From Marivita sp046592965 (GTDB lineage: Bacteria; Pseudomonadota; Alphaproteobacteria; Rhodobacterales; Rhodobacteraceae), in contig NZ_JBISBV010000013.1 in the NCBI RefSeq assembly GCF_046592965.1, positions 1 through 41,893 on the forward strand: a DNA stretch of 41,893 nt. The letters are read 5' to 3'. The notes beneath the pieces were generated by a model. That model did not search any database, was not told the DNA's origin, and saw nothing but the letters and a program-made list of their open reading frames with translations. Shown here in pieces: positions 23,978 through 32,282 of this stretch. Numbering within the stretch: the stretch's first letter is position 1; the number at the start of each line of letters is the position of its first letter. The translations under genes and the position numbers were made by a program.

Positions 23978-25148
23978 GGCTACGCCCCCATGCTTTCAGG
24001 ATTTCGCATTCGACTTCGTCGGTCACGCGCGAGACGGACTCGATCGCGCGCTCGTAAGTTCTGCGATTCACGTCGCGAGGTTCGACCTCGAAGATGCTCT
24101 GCTGGGTGTTCGCAGCATCACCCACGGCTGTTGATTTCAGAAACTCGGCAGACAGCACGGCATCCCCGAGGACTGTCCGAAGCAGAGACGAAATCTGCAC
24201 CTGCGGACCATCCGTATTTTCGTAGCGGGTGATCAGAACTCGCACGAAGTTCAGTCCATGTTCCGGGGCGTGTGCCTCGACGACGCCCATTAGGTTGCTG
24301 GCCATGCCCAGAAAGCTCGCCAGCGACATGACATCGAGCATCGACGCGTTGAGCGGGATCAGGACCCCGGTCGATGCAAAGAGGGCAGAGATTACCGAGA
24401 AGTTCAGCTGCGGCGGGGTGTCAAATATCACCACATCATATCGGTTGAGGACGGGCTCAAGCGCTTCCCGGATGCGGCTATGGAACGTGGTGGCGCCGTG
24501 TCTGAAGCTCAGGGCTACCTCGAACTCGTACTCCATGATGTCCATGGATGCCGGGATCAGATCCACGGTCGGGAAGTTCGTTCTGCGAATTATCTCTGCT
24601 GCGGGCAGTGGATCATCGGATCGGATAAGATCGTATGAAGTCGGCATATCCGGATCGAGCTCGGGAGTAACCCCGAACAGGTTTGTCAGACTTGCCTGGC
24701 TGTCGAGGTCGATCAGCAAGACCCGGTAGCCGCGGAGACCCAGTAGTTGTCCCACATGGGCAACAGATGACGTCTTTGCCGAACCACCCTTCAGGTTGAA
24801 GATCGTCAAGACCTGACAAGCCTCTCCCTGTCTTCTGTGCGGGTGTTCTTCTGGCTTGATCCTTCCAGTCTCGAGAAGTACGCGTTGTGCCTCGACCATC
24901 TCCTCTGCAGAGAAGCTACGGCGGTTGCCGCCCTCCAGAACACCTTCGGGGAAGCCTTCGAGGTTTGACACATGATGGCGGAAGGTGTTCTGATTAATGC
25001 GAAGAAGTTCAGCCGCTTCCCGCATGGCGAAGCGGCGGAGGCCCTTCTGAGCGTCCGGTGGGAAGGTTTCCTGCGCATGTTCGCGCAACCGACTACCAAG
25101 CCGCTTGGACATGACTTCAAATCTCTGGGAGGCCCGTATCCCGTTCAT
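23967..25148 (-). CDS. repA: RepA plasmid partition ATPase (ParA family)
   Basis: A 393-aa protein. The ATG at 25148 is preferred because GAGGG lies just upstream; a TTG at 25178 would add ten residues. The N-terminal HTH region (FAMREAAELLRINQNTFRHHVSNLEGFPEG) precedes the deviant Walker A motif KGGSAKTSS, then LLIDLDSQASLTNLFG and the Walker-B-like VIFDTPPQLNFSVISAL. It fits alphaproteobacterial RepA in length. It segregates the replicon with RepB and represses the repABC promoter. The gene is first in the operon. Confidence 0.95.
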   Translation of the reverse strand: MNGIRASQRFEVMSKRLGSRLREHAQETFPPDAQKGLRRFAMREAAELLRINQNTFRHHVSNLEGFPEGVLEGGNRRSFSAEEMVEAQRVLLETGRIKPEEHPHRRQGEACQVLTIFNLKGGSAKTSSVAHVGQLLGLRGYRVLLIDLDSQASLTNLFGVTPELDPDMPTSYDLIRSDDPLPAAEIIRRTNFPTVDLIPASMDIMEYEFEVALSFRHGATTFHSRIREALEPVLNRYDVVIFDTPPQLNFSVISALFASTGVLIPLNASMLDVMSLASFLGMASNLMGVVEAHAPEHGLNFVRVLITRYENTDGPQVQISSLLRTVLGDAVLSAEFLKSTAVGDAANTQQSIFEVEPRDVNRRTYERAIESVSRVTDEVECEILKAWGRSHGA

Positions 25149-25192
25149 CACTGCCCTCAAGTCTTTATTGTTTTGCAAAGCTTAACAGATAT

Positions 25193-25201
25193 TGTGGATA
25201 A
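25193..25201 (-). promoter_or_regulatory. DnaA box upstream of repA
   Basis: The minus strand reads TTATCCACA, an exact match to the consensus DnaA box, 45 bp upstream of the repA start. A role in repA transcription or replication is possible but not shown. Confidence 0.5.
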
Positions 25202-25241
25202 ATCCAGACCAAACCGTTGAGCGGCCTGAGCGCGTTGAAGG

Positions 25242-25280
25242 CGCTGATTTCTGTCGACGGTAAACTGTTAAAAATCAGCG
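25242..25280. promoter_or_regulatory. Inverted repeat upstream of repA, possible operator
   Basis: CGCTGATTT (25242-25250) and AAATCAGCG (25272-25280) form a perfect 9-bp inverted repeat about 95 bp before repA, between repA and the recombinase stop. RepA autorepression at such dyads is usual for repABC operons. No other gene is seen in 25149-25405. Confidence 0.45.
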
Positions 25281-25405
25281 TCTTGGGCGACTGCGCTCTC
25301 ACTCTACTTCAACACCTCGTTGCCAGCTACGAAGCGACCACAAGATGTATTGTGAGTGCGTACAGAAATCAGTCGGCAGAATCGGATGGACGATTCTCGG
25401 GGATC

Positions 25406-26290
25406 TCAGTCGAGCAACCCCAGCCTCTCGGCCCGCTCCAGCAGCATCTTCACCGACGAAGGCTGCCAGCTTGTCCGCCCGCGGGGCGTGCGCTCGCGCA
25501 TCGCTTCGAGCCGGGTGCAGATCGCCTGAAGCGTGGTGTCGGGATCCGCGCCCTTGATCGCGGCAACGATGGCAGGCAGGCGGTCGTCGGTTTCGCGGCG
25601 CCCGGCGCGGGCCAGCACCTCGGCAGGCAGGAACCCATCGCGAACATAGGCCTTCACGGCGCGCAAAAGACGGCTTTGTGTCCAGCGACGCGCCTCGGGC
25701 AAGGGGCCGTTGATGATGCGCACCACGTCTTCCCAGGCCAAGTCGGGCCGCAGGTGGCGGACATGGGGCACCCAGTCTTGGGCCGTCTCGTTCAGACGCT
25801 CCATGTAGCCGTCCTGTCTTGCCAGCCGCACCTTGCGAAGAGCAGCAGGGTCTTTGGCACGCAGCCCAGGGTTCCCGCCCACGCGGCCCTTTGTGCGCGC
25901 GCTGGCGAGGCCGGCCTTGGTGCGTTCCCGGATCAGGGCGCGCTCGAACTCGGCCGCAGCGCCCAGGACCTGCAGCGTGAACTTGCCTTGCGGGGATCCG
26001 GTGTCGATGGGGTCCTGGATCGAGCGAAAGAACGCCCCCTTGGCCTCCAGCCGCTCGATCACCTCCAGCAGATGCGACAGCGACCGCGCCAGTCGGTCGA
26101 TCCGAACGACGACCAGCGTGTCGCCCTTGCTGATCCGTTCAAGCACCCGCGCCAGCACCGGCCGCGCACGATTGCCGCCCGAGGCCTGTTCTTCGTGGAT
26201 TTCGGCGCAACCCGCAGATTTCAGAGCCTGCGACTGGGGCAGGGGGGTCTGATCCTCGGTAGATACACGAGCATAACCGATCAGGGGCAT
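25406..26290 (-). CDS. Serine recombinase (resolvase/invertase family)
   Basis: A 294-aa protein. The N-terminal catalytic domain (1-140) has IGYARVSTEDQ with the nucleophile Ser, LVVVRIDRLARSLSHLLEVI with the catalytic Arg pair, and GKFTLQVLGAAAEFERALIRERTKAGLASAR on the long dimer helix. The C-terminal part, about 145 residues, is longer than a resolvase HTH and rich in Arg/Leu (AEVLARAGRRETDDRLPAIVAAI), with a possible helical DNA-binding end (SWQPSSVKMLLERAERLGLLD). It may resolve plasmid multimers or be left over from a transposon; no res site was identified. Confidence 0.9.
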   Translation of the reverse strand: MPLIGYARVSTEDQTPLPQSQALKSAGCAEIHEEQASGGNRARPVLARVLERISKGDTLVVVRIDRLARSLSHLLEVIERLEAKGAFFRSIQDPIDTGSPQGKFTLQVLGAAAEFERALIRERTKAGLASARTKGRVGGNPGLRAKDPAALRKVRLARQDGYMERLNETAQDWVPHVRHLRPDLAWEDVVRIINGPLPEARRWTQSRLLRAVKAYVRDGFLPAEVLARAGRRETDDRLPAIVAAIKGADPDTTLQAICTRLEAMRERTPRGRTSWQPSSVKMLLERAERLGLLD

Positions 26291-26491
26291 CCAAACAGTC
26301 TTTTTGCAGTTTCATGTATCGCCAATAAACGACCGTTTGTAAACGAATGCAACCGCTCTCTCTGTGGTGCTGCTCATCAAAAACCCCTTGGATTCCATAC
26401 GCTGAGCGTGATCAGAGAGATCTCGCAGACCACCGCGCGCACGTGCTATATAAGGTGTGTGGGCGCACCCTGACAAAACACTTGGGTAAAA

Positions 26492-26513
26492 TGCAAAAGT
26501 GCCGTATTTTGCA
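26492..26513. promoter_or_regulatory. Inverted repeat at the start of the HTH plasmid gene
   Basis: TGCAAAA (26492-26498) and TTTTGCA (26507-26513) flank an 8-nt spacer, ending 3 bp before the ATG at 26517. The product has a C-terminal HTH, so autoregulation is plausible. No other gene is seen in 26291-26516. Confidence 0.45.
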
Positions 26514-26516
26514 CAT

Positions 26517-27596
26517 ATGAAGCCTCAAGTATCTACACATTATGATAGTTTTGACGATCCTCTAGTGGATTCGGAGGGGCTTGAAGAGACGTCTGAGGAC
26601 GACCTGTGGTTCCTGCCCGGTCCGATGGAAGTGGAGCCGGATTATCTGCCGCCCGGACCGAGAGCAGAGCTGCGTGAAACCGCAGTCCTCGACGATTGGC
26701 GGAAGGCAGAGGCGGTTAATGCCGCGCGTCTCGCCCGTGTGGCTGGTCGGATCGGCGCGTTGGATGACCGGCTGCGCCGTGGCCCGAAAGGCTGGCGGCA
26801 CAGGCTCGCGCTGATGGAGGCGGCAGACCTCAGCTGGTTTGTGGGTGACCGTATTGGCCCGGATCGGCTGGCGCTCTGGATATCCATGCGCCTGTCCGGC
26901 GTGCAGGACAACACTGCAGCGCTCGCGCGTGTCGGATGGGCAGTGCGGCGTCTAACAGGCGGTCCCGGCCCAGAGGTGGACCTGTCCGCCTTCCTCGATC
27001 GCCGTGACCCCGAAAACATAGCAGGTGAAGCCGAAACCTTTGCGGATCGCGCGGGCGGTTGGCTTGACCTGATGGCGCAAGCCGTCGACCTGCACCCGAT
27101 CACACGCGCCTGCATGGGGCTTCACCTCTGGAGCCTTGCGGGCCTCGGGCAACAGGGCGACCGGATGGAAGCGGCGGTTACCGCCGCACGCATTGCCGCC
27201 AGCGAAGGCCCGAATTCGAATGGAGGGGCCATCTTTGCGCCTCTGGCTATGCGCGGGGCAGGGGGGCTGCGCGCCAGTGGCCCACCAGCTGAGCGCTTGG
27301 AGCGTTGGCTCGAGGGAATGGAAACAGCATGCCTGACCGCGATGCGGCACCTCGACGATATCCAGGCATGGTCAGCGCGGGCGGAAACCATGATGGCCCC
27401 GCTCTCTGGCAAGACACCACCAGCATTGCGCGCCGTGCTGGCCGAATGGCCCCTCGTCTCCGCCCCAATGGCCGAGACCCTGACCGGTGCCAGCCGCGCC
27501 GCCGTCCAGCGCAACCTCGTCTGGATGGAAGCGCGGGGTTTGATCTGCGAAGTGACCGGGCAGGGCCGGTTCCGGATGTGGCGCACCACGACCTAA
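26517..27596 (+). CDS. Plasmid HTH protein, DUF1612/RHE_PE00001-like
   Basis: A 359-aa protein from the ATG at 26517; a GTG at 26499 lies inside the inverted repeat. No clear Shine-Dalgarno sequence is visible, so translation may be leaderless or weak. The acidic N-terminus (DDPLVDSEGLEETSEDDLWFLPGP) is followed by helical segments, LHLWSLAGLGQQGDRMEAAV, and WLEGMETACLTAMRHLDDIQAWSARA. The C-terminal winged-helix-like part reads APMAETLTGASRAAVQRNLVWMEARGLICEVTGQGRFRMW. This resembles plasmid proteins with DUF1612 plus HTH beside repABC modules; the family name is from memory. Probably a DNA-binding regulator. Confidence 0.75.
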   Translation: MKPQVSTHYDSFDDPLVDSEGLEETSEDDLWFLPGPMEVEPDYLPPGPRAELRETAVLDDWRKAEAVNAARLARVAGRIGALDDRLRRGPKGWRHRLALMEAADLSWFVGDRIGPDRLALWISMRLSGVQDNTAALARVGWAVRRLTGGPGPEVDLSAFLDRRDPENIAGEAETFADRAGGWLDLMAQAVDLHPITRACMGLHLWSLAGLGQQGDRMEAAVTAARIAASEGPNSNGGAIFAPLAMRGAGGLRASGPPAERLERWLEGMETACLTAMRHLDDIQAWSARAETMMAPLSGKTPPALRAVLAEWPLVSAPMAETLTGASRAAVQRNLVWMEARGLICEVTGQGRFRMWRTTT

Positions 27597-27876
27597 GAGA
27601 TGAGCGTCATCGCTCGGTATCCTGACGGGTGCGTGCCAGTCGGCCAAAGTTCCGGTAGGAGGAGGCAAAGCCCGCCGGAACCTTGGCAATCAAGGTGCTC
27701 GAATTTGGAGATACTCCTCGCCAGTGCGCAAGGCCGCTGTGGCCGGCGCTTCCGTGCGGTTGTGCCTTCACCATCTATGATGACTGGTGAAGGCGGCGAG
27801 CAAGACGCCCGGTATTTTGGACACTGCGCGGCCCTGTTTGTCGTTGCTGCTTTGCCTGCCCCCGTCACCGTGCAAG
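27597..27876. other. Gene-free stretch with a hairpin
   Basis: I see no convincing gene here. GCCTTCACCA (27764-27773) and TGGTGAAGGC (27785-27794) form a perfect 10-bp stem with an 11-nt loop, without a U-tract. It could end the HTH-gene transcript or be a degenerate element border before the metal island. Confidence 0.35.
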
Positions 27877-28071
27877 TCAAAGTTCACCACACTGCCGTTC
27901 GCTGCTCAGGCGAAGCGGGCGATATGGCCTTCCTCCATAGCCAGCTTCGACAGGATCTGACTCTGCAGCAACCGTGGTCTCGGGAACAGGCCGGGTCAGG
28001 CTGGGCGGCGCGCCGATCTTTTCGTAGTAGCGGATGGTAAATTGCGGATCACAAGGATCGTGTGTTTTCAC
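27877..28071 (-). pseudogene. Possible MerR-family regulator remnant
   Basis: A short frame contains TIRYYEKIG, the hallmark of the MerR N-terminal HTH/wing, starting about 12 codons from a GTG at 28071. Downstream the sequence no longer follows the family (APPSLTRPVPETTVAAES) and the recognition helices and metal-binding end are missing. It is divergent from the MerR-type promoter at 28084-28114, exactly where a MerR regulator gene would be expected. Best read as a decayed regulator; the match is only nine residues, so confidence is modest. Confidence 0.45.
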
Positions 28072-28083
28072 GAAAATATGTCC

Positions 28084-28114
28084 TTGAACCTCTAGCCACT
28101 AGAAGTCCTATCTA
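28084..28114 (+). promoter_or_regulatory. MerR-type promoter P1
   Basis: TTGAAC (28084-28089), a 19-bp spacer holding the dyad CCTCTAG-CCA-CTAGAAG, and TATCTA (28109-28114). The overlong spacer with a central dyad is the hallmark of promoters activated by MerR/ZntR/CueR proteins. It faces the L,D-transpeptidase gene at 28175. Confidence 0.75.
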
Positions 28115-28174
28115 ATCAAAGTGAACAGATACCGTTCTTGCCATAGATTCTGGTGGGAACCGAAAGGGTAAGAC

Positions 28175-28837
28175 ATGCTGACAAGACGACACTTCATTCA
28201 AACAACAACGGCGCTATTCTCCGCGTCTGTTTCCAGCCCCCTGTTGGCCGATACCTGGCCCGCCGAGGCACAGAAGGCTGAATGGGACGCGCAAGTCACG
28301 CCGCCCGGATTCGATCCGGCCACGTCAAACCCTTGGGGCCTACACCCGCGCTTTTTGCCCCAGCGCGTGGTCGCGAAACCCGGACTCGTGCCAGGAGACA
28401 TCCATGTCGATGCGGTCGCGCGGTATCTCTATCATATCGAGGAGAGCGGGACCGCAATGCGCTACGGTGTGGCCATTGCCCGGGGCAACCTATACGAGCC
28501 TGGGGTCTACACGATCAAACGCAAGGTGAGGTGGCCGCATTGGACACCGACCCAGAACATGATCGAGCGGGATCCGGAAAACGCACGATGGGCCGACGGG
28601 ATGGAACCCGGCCCCGAAAACGCTTTGGGATCACGAGCCATCTATCTGTACGTCGGAGACCGCGACACTTATCTTCGAATACACGGCACGCCCTATCCGA
28701 GAAGTATCGGCGGTCGAGCCAGTTCGGGTTGCGTGCGGATGGTCATGGCTCACATTAACGAACTTTATCCCAACGTTGAGATCGAATCGACGGCACATTT
28801 GTACTCGGCGGAGGACAGTGTCACCGCGCGAAGTTGA
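28175..28837 (+). CDS. L,D-transpeptidase (YkuD family), exported
   Basis: A 220-aa protein with a Tat-like signal (TRRHFIQTTTALFSASV). The YkuD domain lies in the C-terminal half: LYEPGVYTIKRKVRWPHW, YVGDRDTYLRIHGT and the catalytic Cys motif SIGGRASSGCVRM. Such enzymes make 3-3 cross-links in peptidoglycan or tether lipoproteins to it. AAGGG precedes the ATG at 28175. It lies under MerR-type promoter P1, so it is predicted to be metal-induced, and it is one of two different L,D-transpeptidases in the island. Confidence 0.9.
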   Translation: MLTRRHFIQTTTALFSASVSSPLLADTWPAEAQKAEWDAQVTPPGFDPATSNPWGLHPRFLPQRVVAKPGLVPGDIHVDAVARYLYHIEESGTAMRYGVAIARGNLYEPGVYTIKRKVRWPHWTPTQNMIERDPENARWADGMEPGPENALGSRAIYLYVGDRDTYLRIHGTPYPRSIGGRASSGCVRMVMAHINELYPNVEIESTAHLYSAEDSVTARS

Positions 28838-28885
28838 GTGTGGTGCGTAGGTCTGAGGCGCGTTGATCCAACGTGTGGCGCGTCC

Positions 28886-29158
28886 TCAAGCTTCGCGTGC
28901 CACGCAGATCGGATTACCGTTCGCCGTGCGCAACGGCAGCAGCGTCGTTTCGACCGGCCCGCTGTGTTCGTACCAATAGCAGCCGTCTTCCGGCACGAGG
29001 CGCGCGGTTGCAACATCCTGATCCGGAGCAGCCATCGCAACCACGGCTTCGGGAACGTTGCCCGTCTGGTCTGCCGTGTCGTTCGGCCCTGTCGGCTGGA
29101 TGGCGCATCCTGTCGTGAGCAAAAGCGCCACCGCAACCATCATTTTTTGCTTCAGCAT
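28886..29158 (-). CDS. Small predicted lipoprotein
   Basis: A 90-aa protein from the ATG at 29158 (MLKQKMMVAVALLLTTGCAIQP); a start 12 bp upstream is possible. The lipobox LTTGC marks a signal-peptidase-II substrate. The mature part has two further cysteines (EDGCYWYEHSGPVE ... GNPICVAREA) and a region that looks like a short beta domain. No family was recognised. It lies divergent from the P-type ATPase promoter region. It is a natural client of the LspA and Lnt enzymes encoded in the island. Confidence 0.7.
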   Translation of the reverse strand: MLKQKMMVAVALLLTTGCAIQPTGPNDTADQTGNVPEAVVAMAAPDQDVATARLVPEDGCYWYEHSGPVETTLLPLRTANGNPICVAREA

Positions 29159-29288
29159 CAAAACCTGCATCGAGTTTCCTTTCTTTTCTGTTTTCTTAGT
29201 ATCGGCTTTTTATGCCTCACGCCGTGATTGAGGCTGTCGTCGGACCGTCTAGCAAGAAAACAAACGGAAATACCACCGAACTTTTCTC

Positions 29289-29319
29289 TTGAAGCTCTAG
29301 CTACTGTAGGGGCTATGTC
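29289..29319 (+). promoter_or_regulatory. MerR-type promoter P2
   Basis: TTGAAG (29289-29294), a 19-bp spacer with the dyad GCTCTAG-CTA-CTGTAGG, and TATGTC (29314-29319). It is positioned 32 bp before the P-type ATPase start and closely resembles P1, P3 and P4. Confidence 0.78.
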
Positions 29320-29351
29320 ATTACAAAGCACCCGAATCCAGAGGTCCGTTC

Positions 29352-31706
29352 ATGCCGTCCGACACCCACCGCCACGATCACGATCACGCCGAAGATGCCC
29401 AGGCAAGCGGCGGCAGTTGCTGTGGTAGCGCCGGAACGTGCGGCGACATCGCACCGACGACGCCCGCCCCAACCGGCGGGCGCAGTTTTCAGGTGTCCGG
29501 CCTCGATTGCGCCGAGGAGGTCGCGATCTTGAATAAGGTAATCGGCCCGCAGATCGGCGGGGCCGAGCATCTCGCGTTCGATGTGATCAACGGGAGGATG
29601 ACCATTCTCGACAGCGCAAAGAGTGTATCGGACGACGAAGTTGCGGAACTTGTCGCGAGCACCGGCATGACCGCGAAGCCGTGGAATGCCGAGAACGCGT
29701 CGGTCGACCAAGCGGCCCATCTTGCACGACAGCGGCTGTTTACGGCTCTCAGCGGCGGCTTCTGGGCGGCGGGTTTTCTCTGGCACATCGTCGAGACAGG
29801 TATGGGCGGGGCGCTCGGCCTCTTCGCGGGGCACGGCGAAGCGCCGATGCCGCTGGCCGAGGCAGGGCTTTTTGCAGTTGCTATCCTATTCGGCGTTTGG
29901 CTTGTGGCACCGAAGGCATGGTCGTCCGCACGTCGGCTGTCGCCCGACATGAACCTGCTGATGGTTGTCGCAGTCGCCGGAGCCATCGGGCTCGGTGAAT
30001 TCTTCGAGGCAGCGACAGTGGCTTTTTTCTTTTCGCTGTCCCTCTTTCTCGAAAGCTGGAGCGTTGGGCGCGCGCGGAACGCGGTGTCGGCGCTCCTGGA
30101 TCTTGCGCCACCCACCGCGCGCGTGATCCGCGATGACGGAAGCGAGACCGACATGCCGGCGGCGCAAGTCGCCGTAGGCTCAAGCTTTATTGTACGCGGT
30201 GGCGACCGTATCCCGCTCGACGGCCTGGTGACGGGTGGCGCGGGCGCGGTCGACCAGGCGCCGATCACAGGCGAAAGTGCTTTGATACCCAAAGAGGCCG
30301 GAGACGAGGTCTATGCGGGCACGATCAACGGCGAAGGTACACTAACGGTGCGCGCCACGAAGGCCGCCTCGGATACCGTCTTGGCCAAGATCATCCGCAT
30401 GGTCGGCGACGCTCATGCCCGCCGCGCGCCCGTGGAACAGTGGGTGGCAAAGTTCGCCCGCATCTACACGCCTATCGTCATGGCTCTCGCCGTCGCAATT
30501 GCGCTACTGCCGCCGCTTATCTTCGGCGGAGCCTGGGATTACTGGTTCTACAATGCCCTCGTGCTGCTGGTGATCGCTTGCCCATGTGCTCTGGTCATCT
30601 CGACCCCTGTCTCCATCGTCGCAGCGCTCACCGCTTCGGCGCGGGCGGGCGTCCTCATCAAGGGCGGTGCCTATGTAGAGGCGCCGGGCAGGACGACGGC
30701 GCTGGCCATGGACAAGACCGGCACAATCACCATGGGCCAGCCGGAAGTGGCGGCGGTGCACCCGCTGGGCGGGGCTTCAGCGCAAGATCTGATGACCCTC
30801 GCCGCAGGACTGGAGGCACGTTCGTCGCACCCTTTGGCGCGTGCCATTCTCGCGCGGGCGGAGGCCGACGGCGTCAAGGTGTCCGCCGCAGAGGATACCC
30901 GCACCATTCCCGGCAGAGGACTTGAAGGACGCACTGACGGACGGTCGATCTGGCTGGGGTCGGACCGGTTTGCCGAGGAGAAGGGTTTCGGCGACGCCAT
31001 TCCGAAGGATCTGCGGGAGCGGATCGAAGGCGCCGGCAGCACCCTTGTCGCTGTCGGCGATGAATCCGGTGTGACGGGCATTCTTGAACTGCGCGATCGC
31101 ATCCGCCCTGATGCCAAGGGCATCGTGGCGCAACTTCACGCGCAGGGCGTGAAGACCATCGTCATGCTGACCGGTGACAACGAGCGAACAGCGCGCGCCG
31201 TTGCCGCCGAGGTCGGTATCGACGAGGTGCGCGCTGAGCTTCTGCCCGAAGACAAGGTGACAGCCATCGAAGAACTGGTCAAAACTCATGACATGGTTGC
31301 CATGATCGGCGACGGGGTGAACGATGCTCCCGCAATGGCGCGCGCGCATTATGCCATCGCGATGGGTGCGGTTGGTTCTGACGCGGCAATCGAGACGGCG
31401 GACATTGCCCTCATGACCGACGACCTCGGCAAGGTGCCTTGGCTGATCGGTCATTCGCGCCGGACAATGTCGATTATCCATCAGAACATCGGTATTTCCT
31501 TGGCGACCAAGGGAGTTTTCGTTGTCGCTACCGCGTTCGGAATGGCATCGATGTGGGGCGCTATTGCAGCCGACGTGGGTGTGTCATTGCTGGTGGTGGC
31601 GAACGCCCTGCGCCTGCTTAACAGCCAAGAGGCCAAGGCACCGCCGTCCGGTGGCGAGCAGGTTGGGCCACAGATGGCAAAGGCCGCGCTTGCCCACGGA
31701 CATTGA
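29352..31706 (+). CDS. Zn/Cd/Pb-exporting P-type ATPase
   Basis: A 784-aa P1B-2-type pump. His-rich start (THRHDHDH, residues 5-12), Cys cluster (SCCGSAGTC, 22-30), one HMA domain (about 44-110) with GLDCAEE. Then membrane helices, the actuator TGES, the metal site Cys410-Pro-Cys412 (IACPCALVISTPVS), phosphorylated Asp454 (DKTGTITMG), SSHPLARAI and GDGVNDAPAMA. CPC with a GxDCxxE-type HMA indicates Zn(II), Cd(II) or Pb(II) rather than copper. MerR-type promoter P2 drives it, and the lipoprotein L,D-transpeptidase follows 63 bp later. It is like ZntA/CadA/PbrA; which metal is preferred cannot be read from sequence. Confidence 0.95.
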   Translation: MPSDTHRHDHDHAEDAQASGGSCCGSAGTCGDIAPTTPAPTGGRSFQVSGLDCAEEVAILNKVIGPQIGGAEHLAFDVINGRMTILDSAKSVSDDEVAELVASTGMTAKPWNAENASVDQAAHLARQRLFTALSGGFWAAGFLWHIVETGMGGALGLFAGHGEAPMPLAEAGLFAVAILFGVWLVAPKAWSSARRLSPDMNLLMVVAVAGAIGLGEFFEAATVAFFFSLSLFLESWSVGRARNAVSALLDLAPPTARVIRDDGSETDMPAAQVAVGSSFIVRGGDRIPLDGLVTGGAGAVDQAPITGESALIPKEAGDEVYAGTINGEGTLTVRATKAASDTVLAKIIRMVGDAHARRAPVEQWVAKFARIYTPIVMALAVAIALLPPLIFGGAWDYWFYNALVLLVIACPCALVISTPVSIVAALTASARAGVLIKGGAYVEAPGRTTALAMDKTGTITMGQPEVAAVHPLGGASAQDLMTLAAGLEARSSHPLARAILARAEADGVKVSAAEDTRTIPGRGLEGRTDGRSIWLGSDRFAEEKGFGDAIPKDLRERIEGAGSTLVAVGDESGVTGILELRDRIRPDAKGIVAQLHAQGVKTIVMLTGDNERTARAVAAEVGIDEVRAELLPEDKVTAIEELVKTHDMVAMIGDGVNDAPAMARAHYAIAMGAVGSDAAIETADIALMTDDLGKVPWLIGHSRRTMSIIHQNIGISLATKGVFVVATAFGMASMWGAIAADVGVSLLVVANALRLLNSQEAKAPPSGGEQVGPQMAKAALAHGH

Positions 31707-31769
31707 TCACGCAGCATTTGCAAGGTAACATAATGTCCATATCAGACCTCACGAAAGAGGCATCGAGCA

Positions 31770-32282
31770 GTGAAAACCATCCGATTTCCCCGCCGCGCCG
31801 TCCTGTTGGGTGGCTTAGCGGCCTTTTTGTCGGGCTGTGCCGGCAAGTTCCGCAGCTATGACGGACCCGAAGTGACGCGACTTCGGCTCTACAAGGGACA
31901 GCGTTTGCTTTTTCTCGACGGATCCGATCGCGTGCTGCAAACCTATCCGATCGGGCTGGGCTTCGCTCCTCAGGGTCACAAGCAATTCGAGGGAGACGGT
32001 CGGACCCCGGAGGGCACCTACATAGTCGATAAGCGCAACCCTGAAAGTACGTATCATCTTTCAGTTGGCATCTCTTATCCAAATGAGGCCGACATCGCCT
32101 TTGCCGCAGCGCAGGGCCTTTCCCCCGGCGGCGACATCTTCATCCATGGTGGTCCACGCCCCGGCATCGACCCGACGGACATCCGCGACTGGACAGCTGG
32201 CTGCATCGCAGTCACAGATCGGCAGATCGAGGACATCTATGCAATGGTGAAGGACGGAACGCCTATCCACATCTTTGCATGA
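31770..32282 (+). CDS. Lipoprotein L,D-transpeptidase (YkuD family)
   Basis: A 170-aa protein with a lipobox (FLSGCAG, Cys near residue 23), so it is predicted to be membrane-anchored. The YkuD core has GDGRTPEGTYIVDKRNPES, GGDIFIHGG and the catalytic DWTAGCIAV. It is not a close copy of the protein at 28175. Co-oriented with the P-type ATPase and 63 bp after it, so probably in the P2 transcript. Its 3' end overlaps the convergent lnt gene by 20 bp. Confidence 0.9.
   Translation: MKTIRFPRRAVLLGGLAAFLSGCAGKFRSYDGPEVTRLRLYKGQRLLFLDGSDRVLQTYPIGLGFAPQGHKQFEGDGRTPEGTYIVDKRNPESTYHLSVGISYPNEADIAFAAAQGLSPGGDIFIHGGPRPGIDPTDIRDWTAGCIAVTDRQIEDIYAMVKDGTPIHIFA

Noticed and set aside
27600..28040. 146-aa plus-strand ORF
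   Set aside because: No family pattern, poor coding character, and antisense to the MerR remnant.
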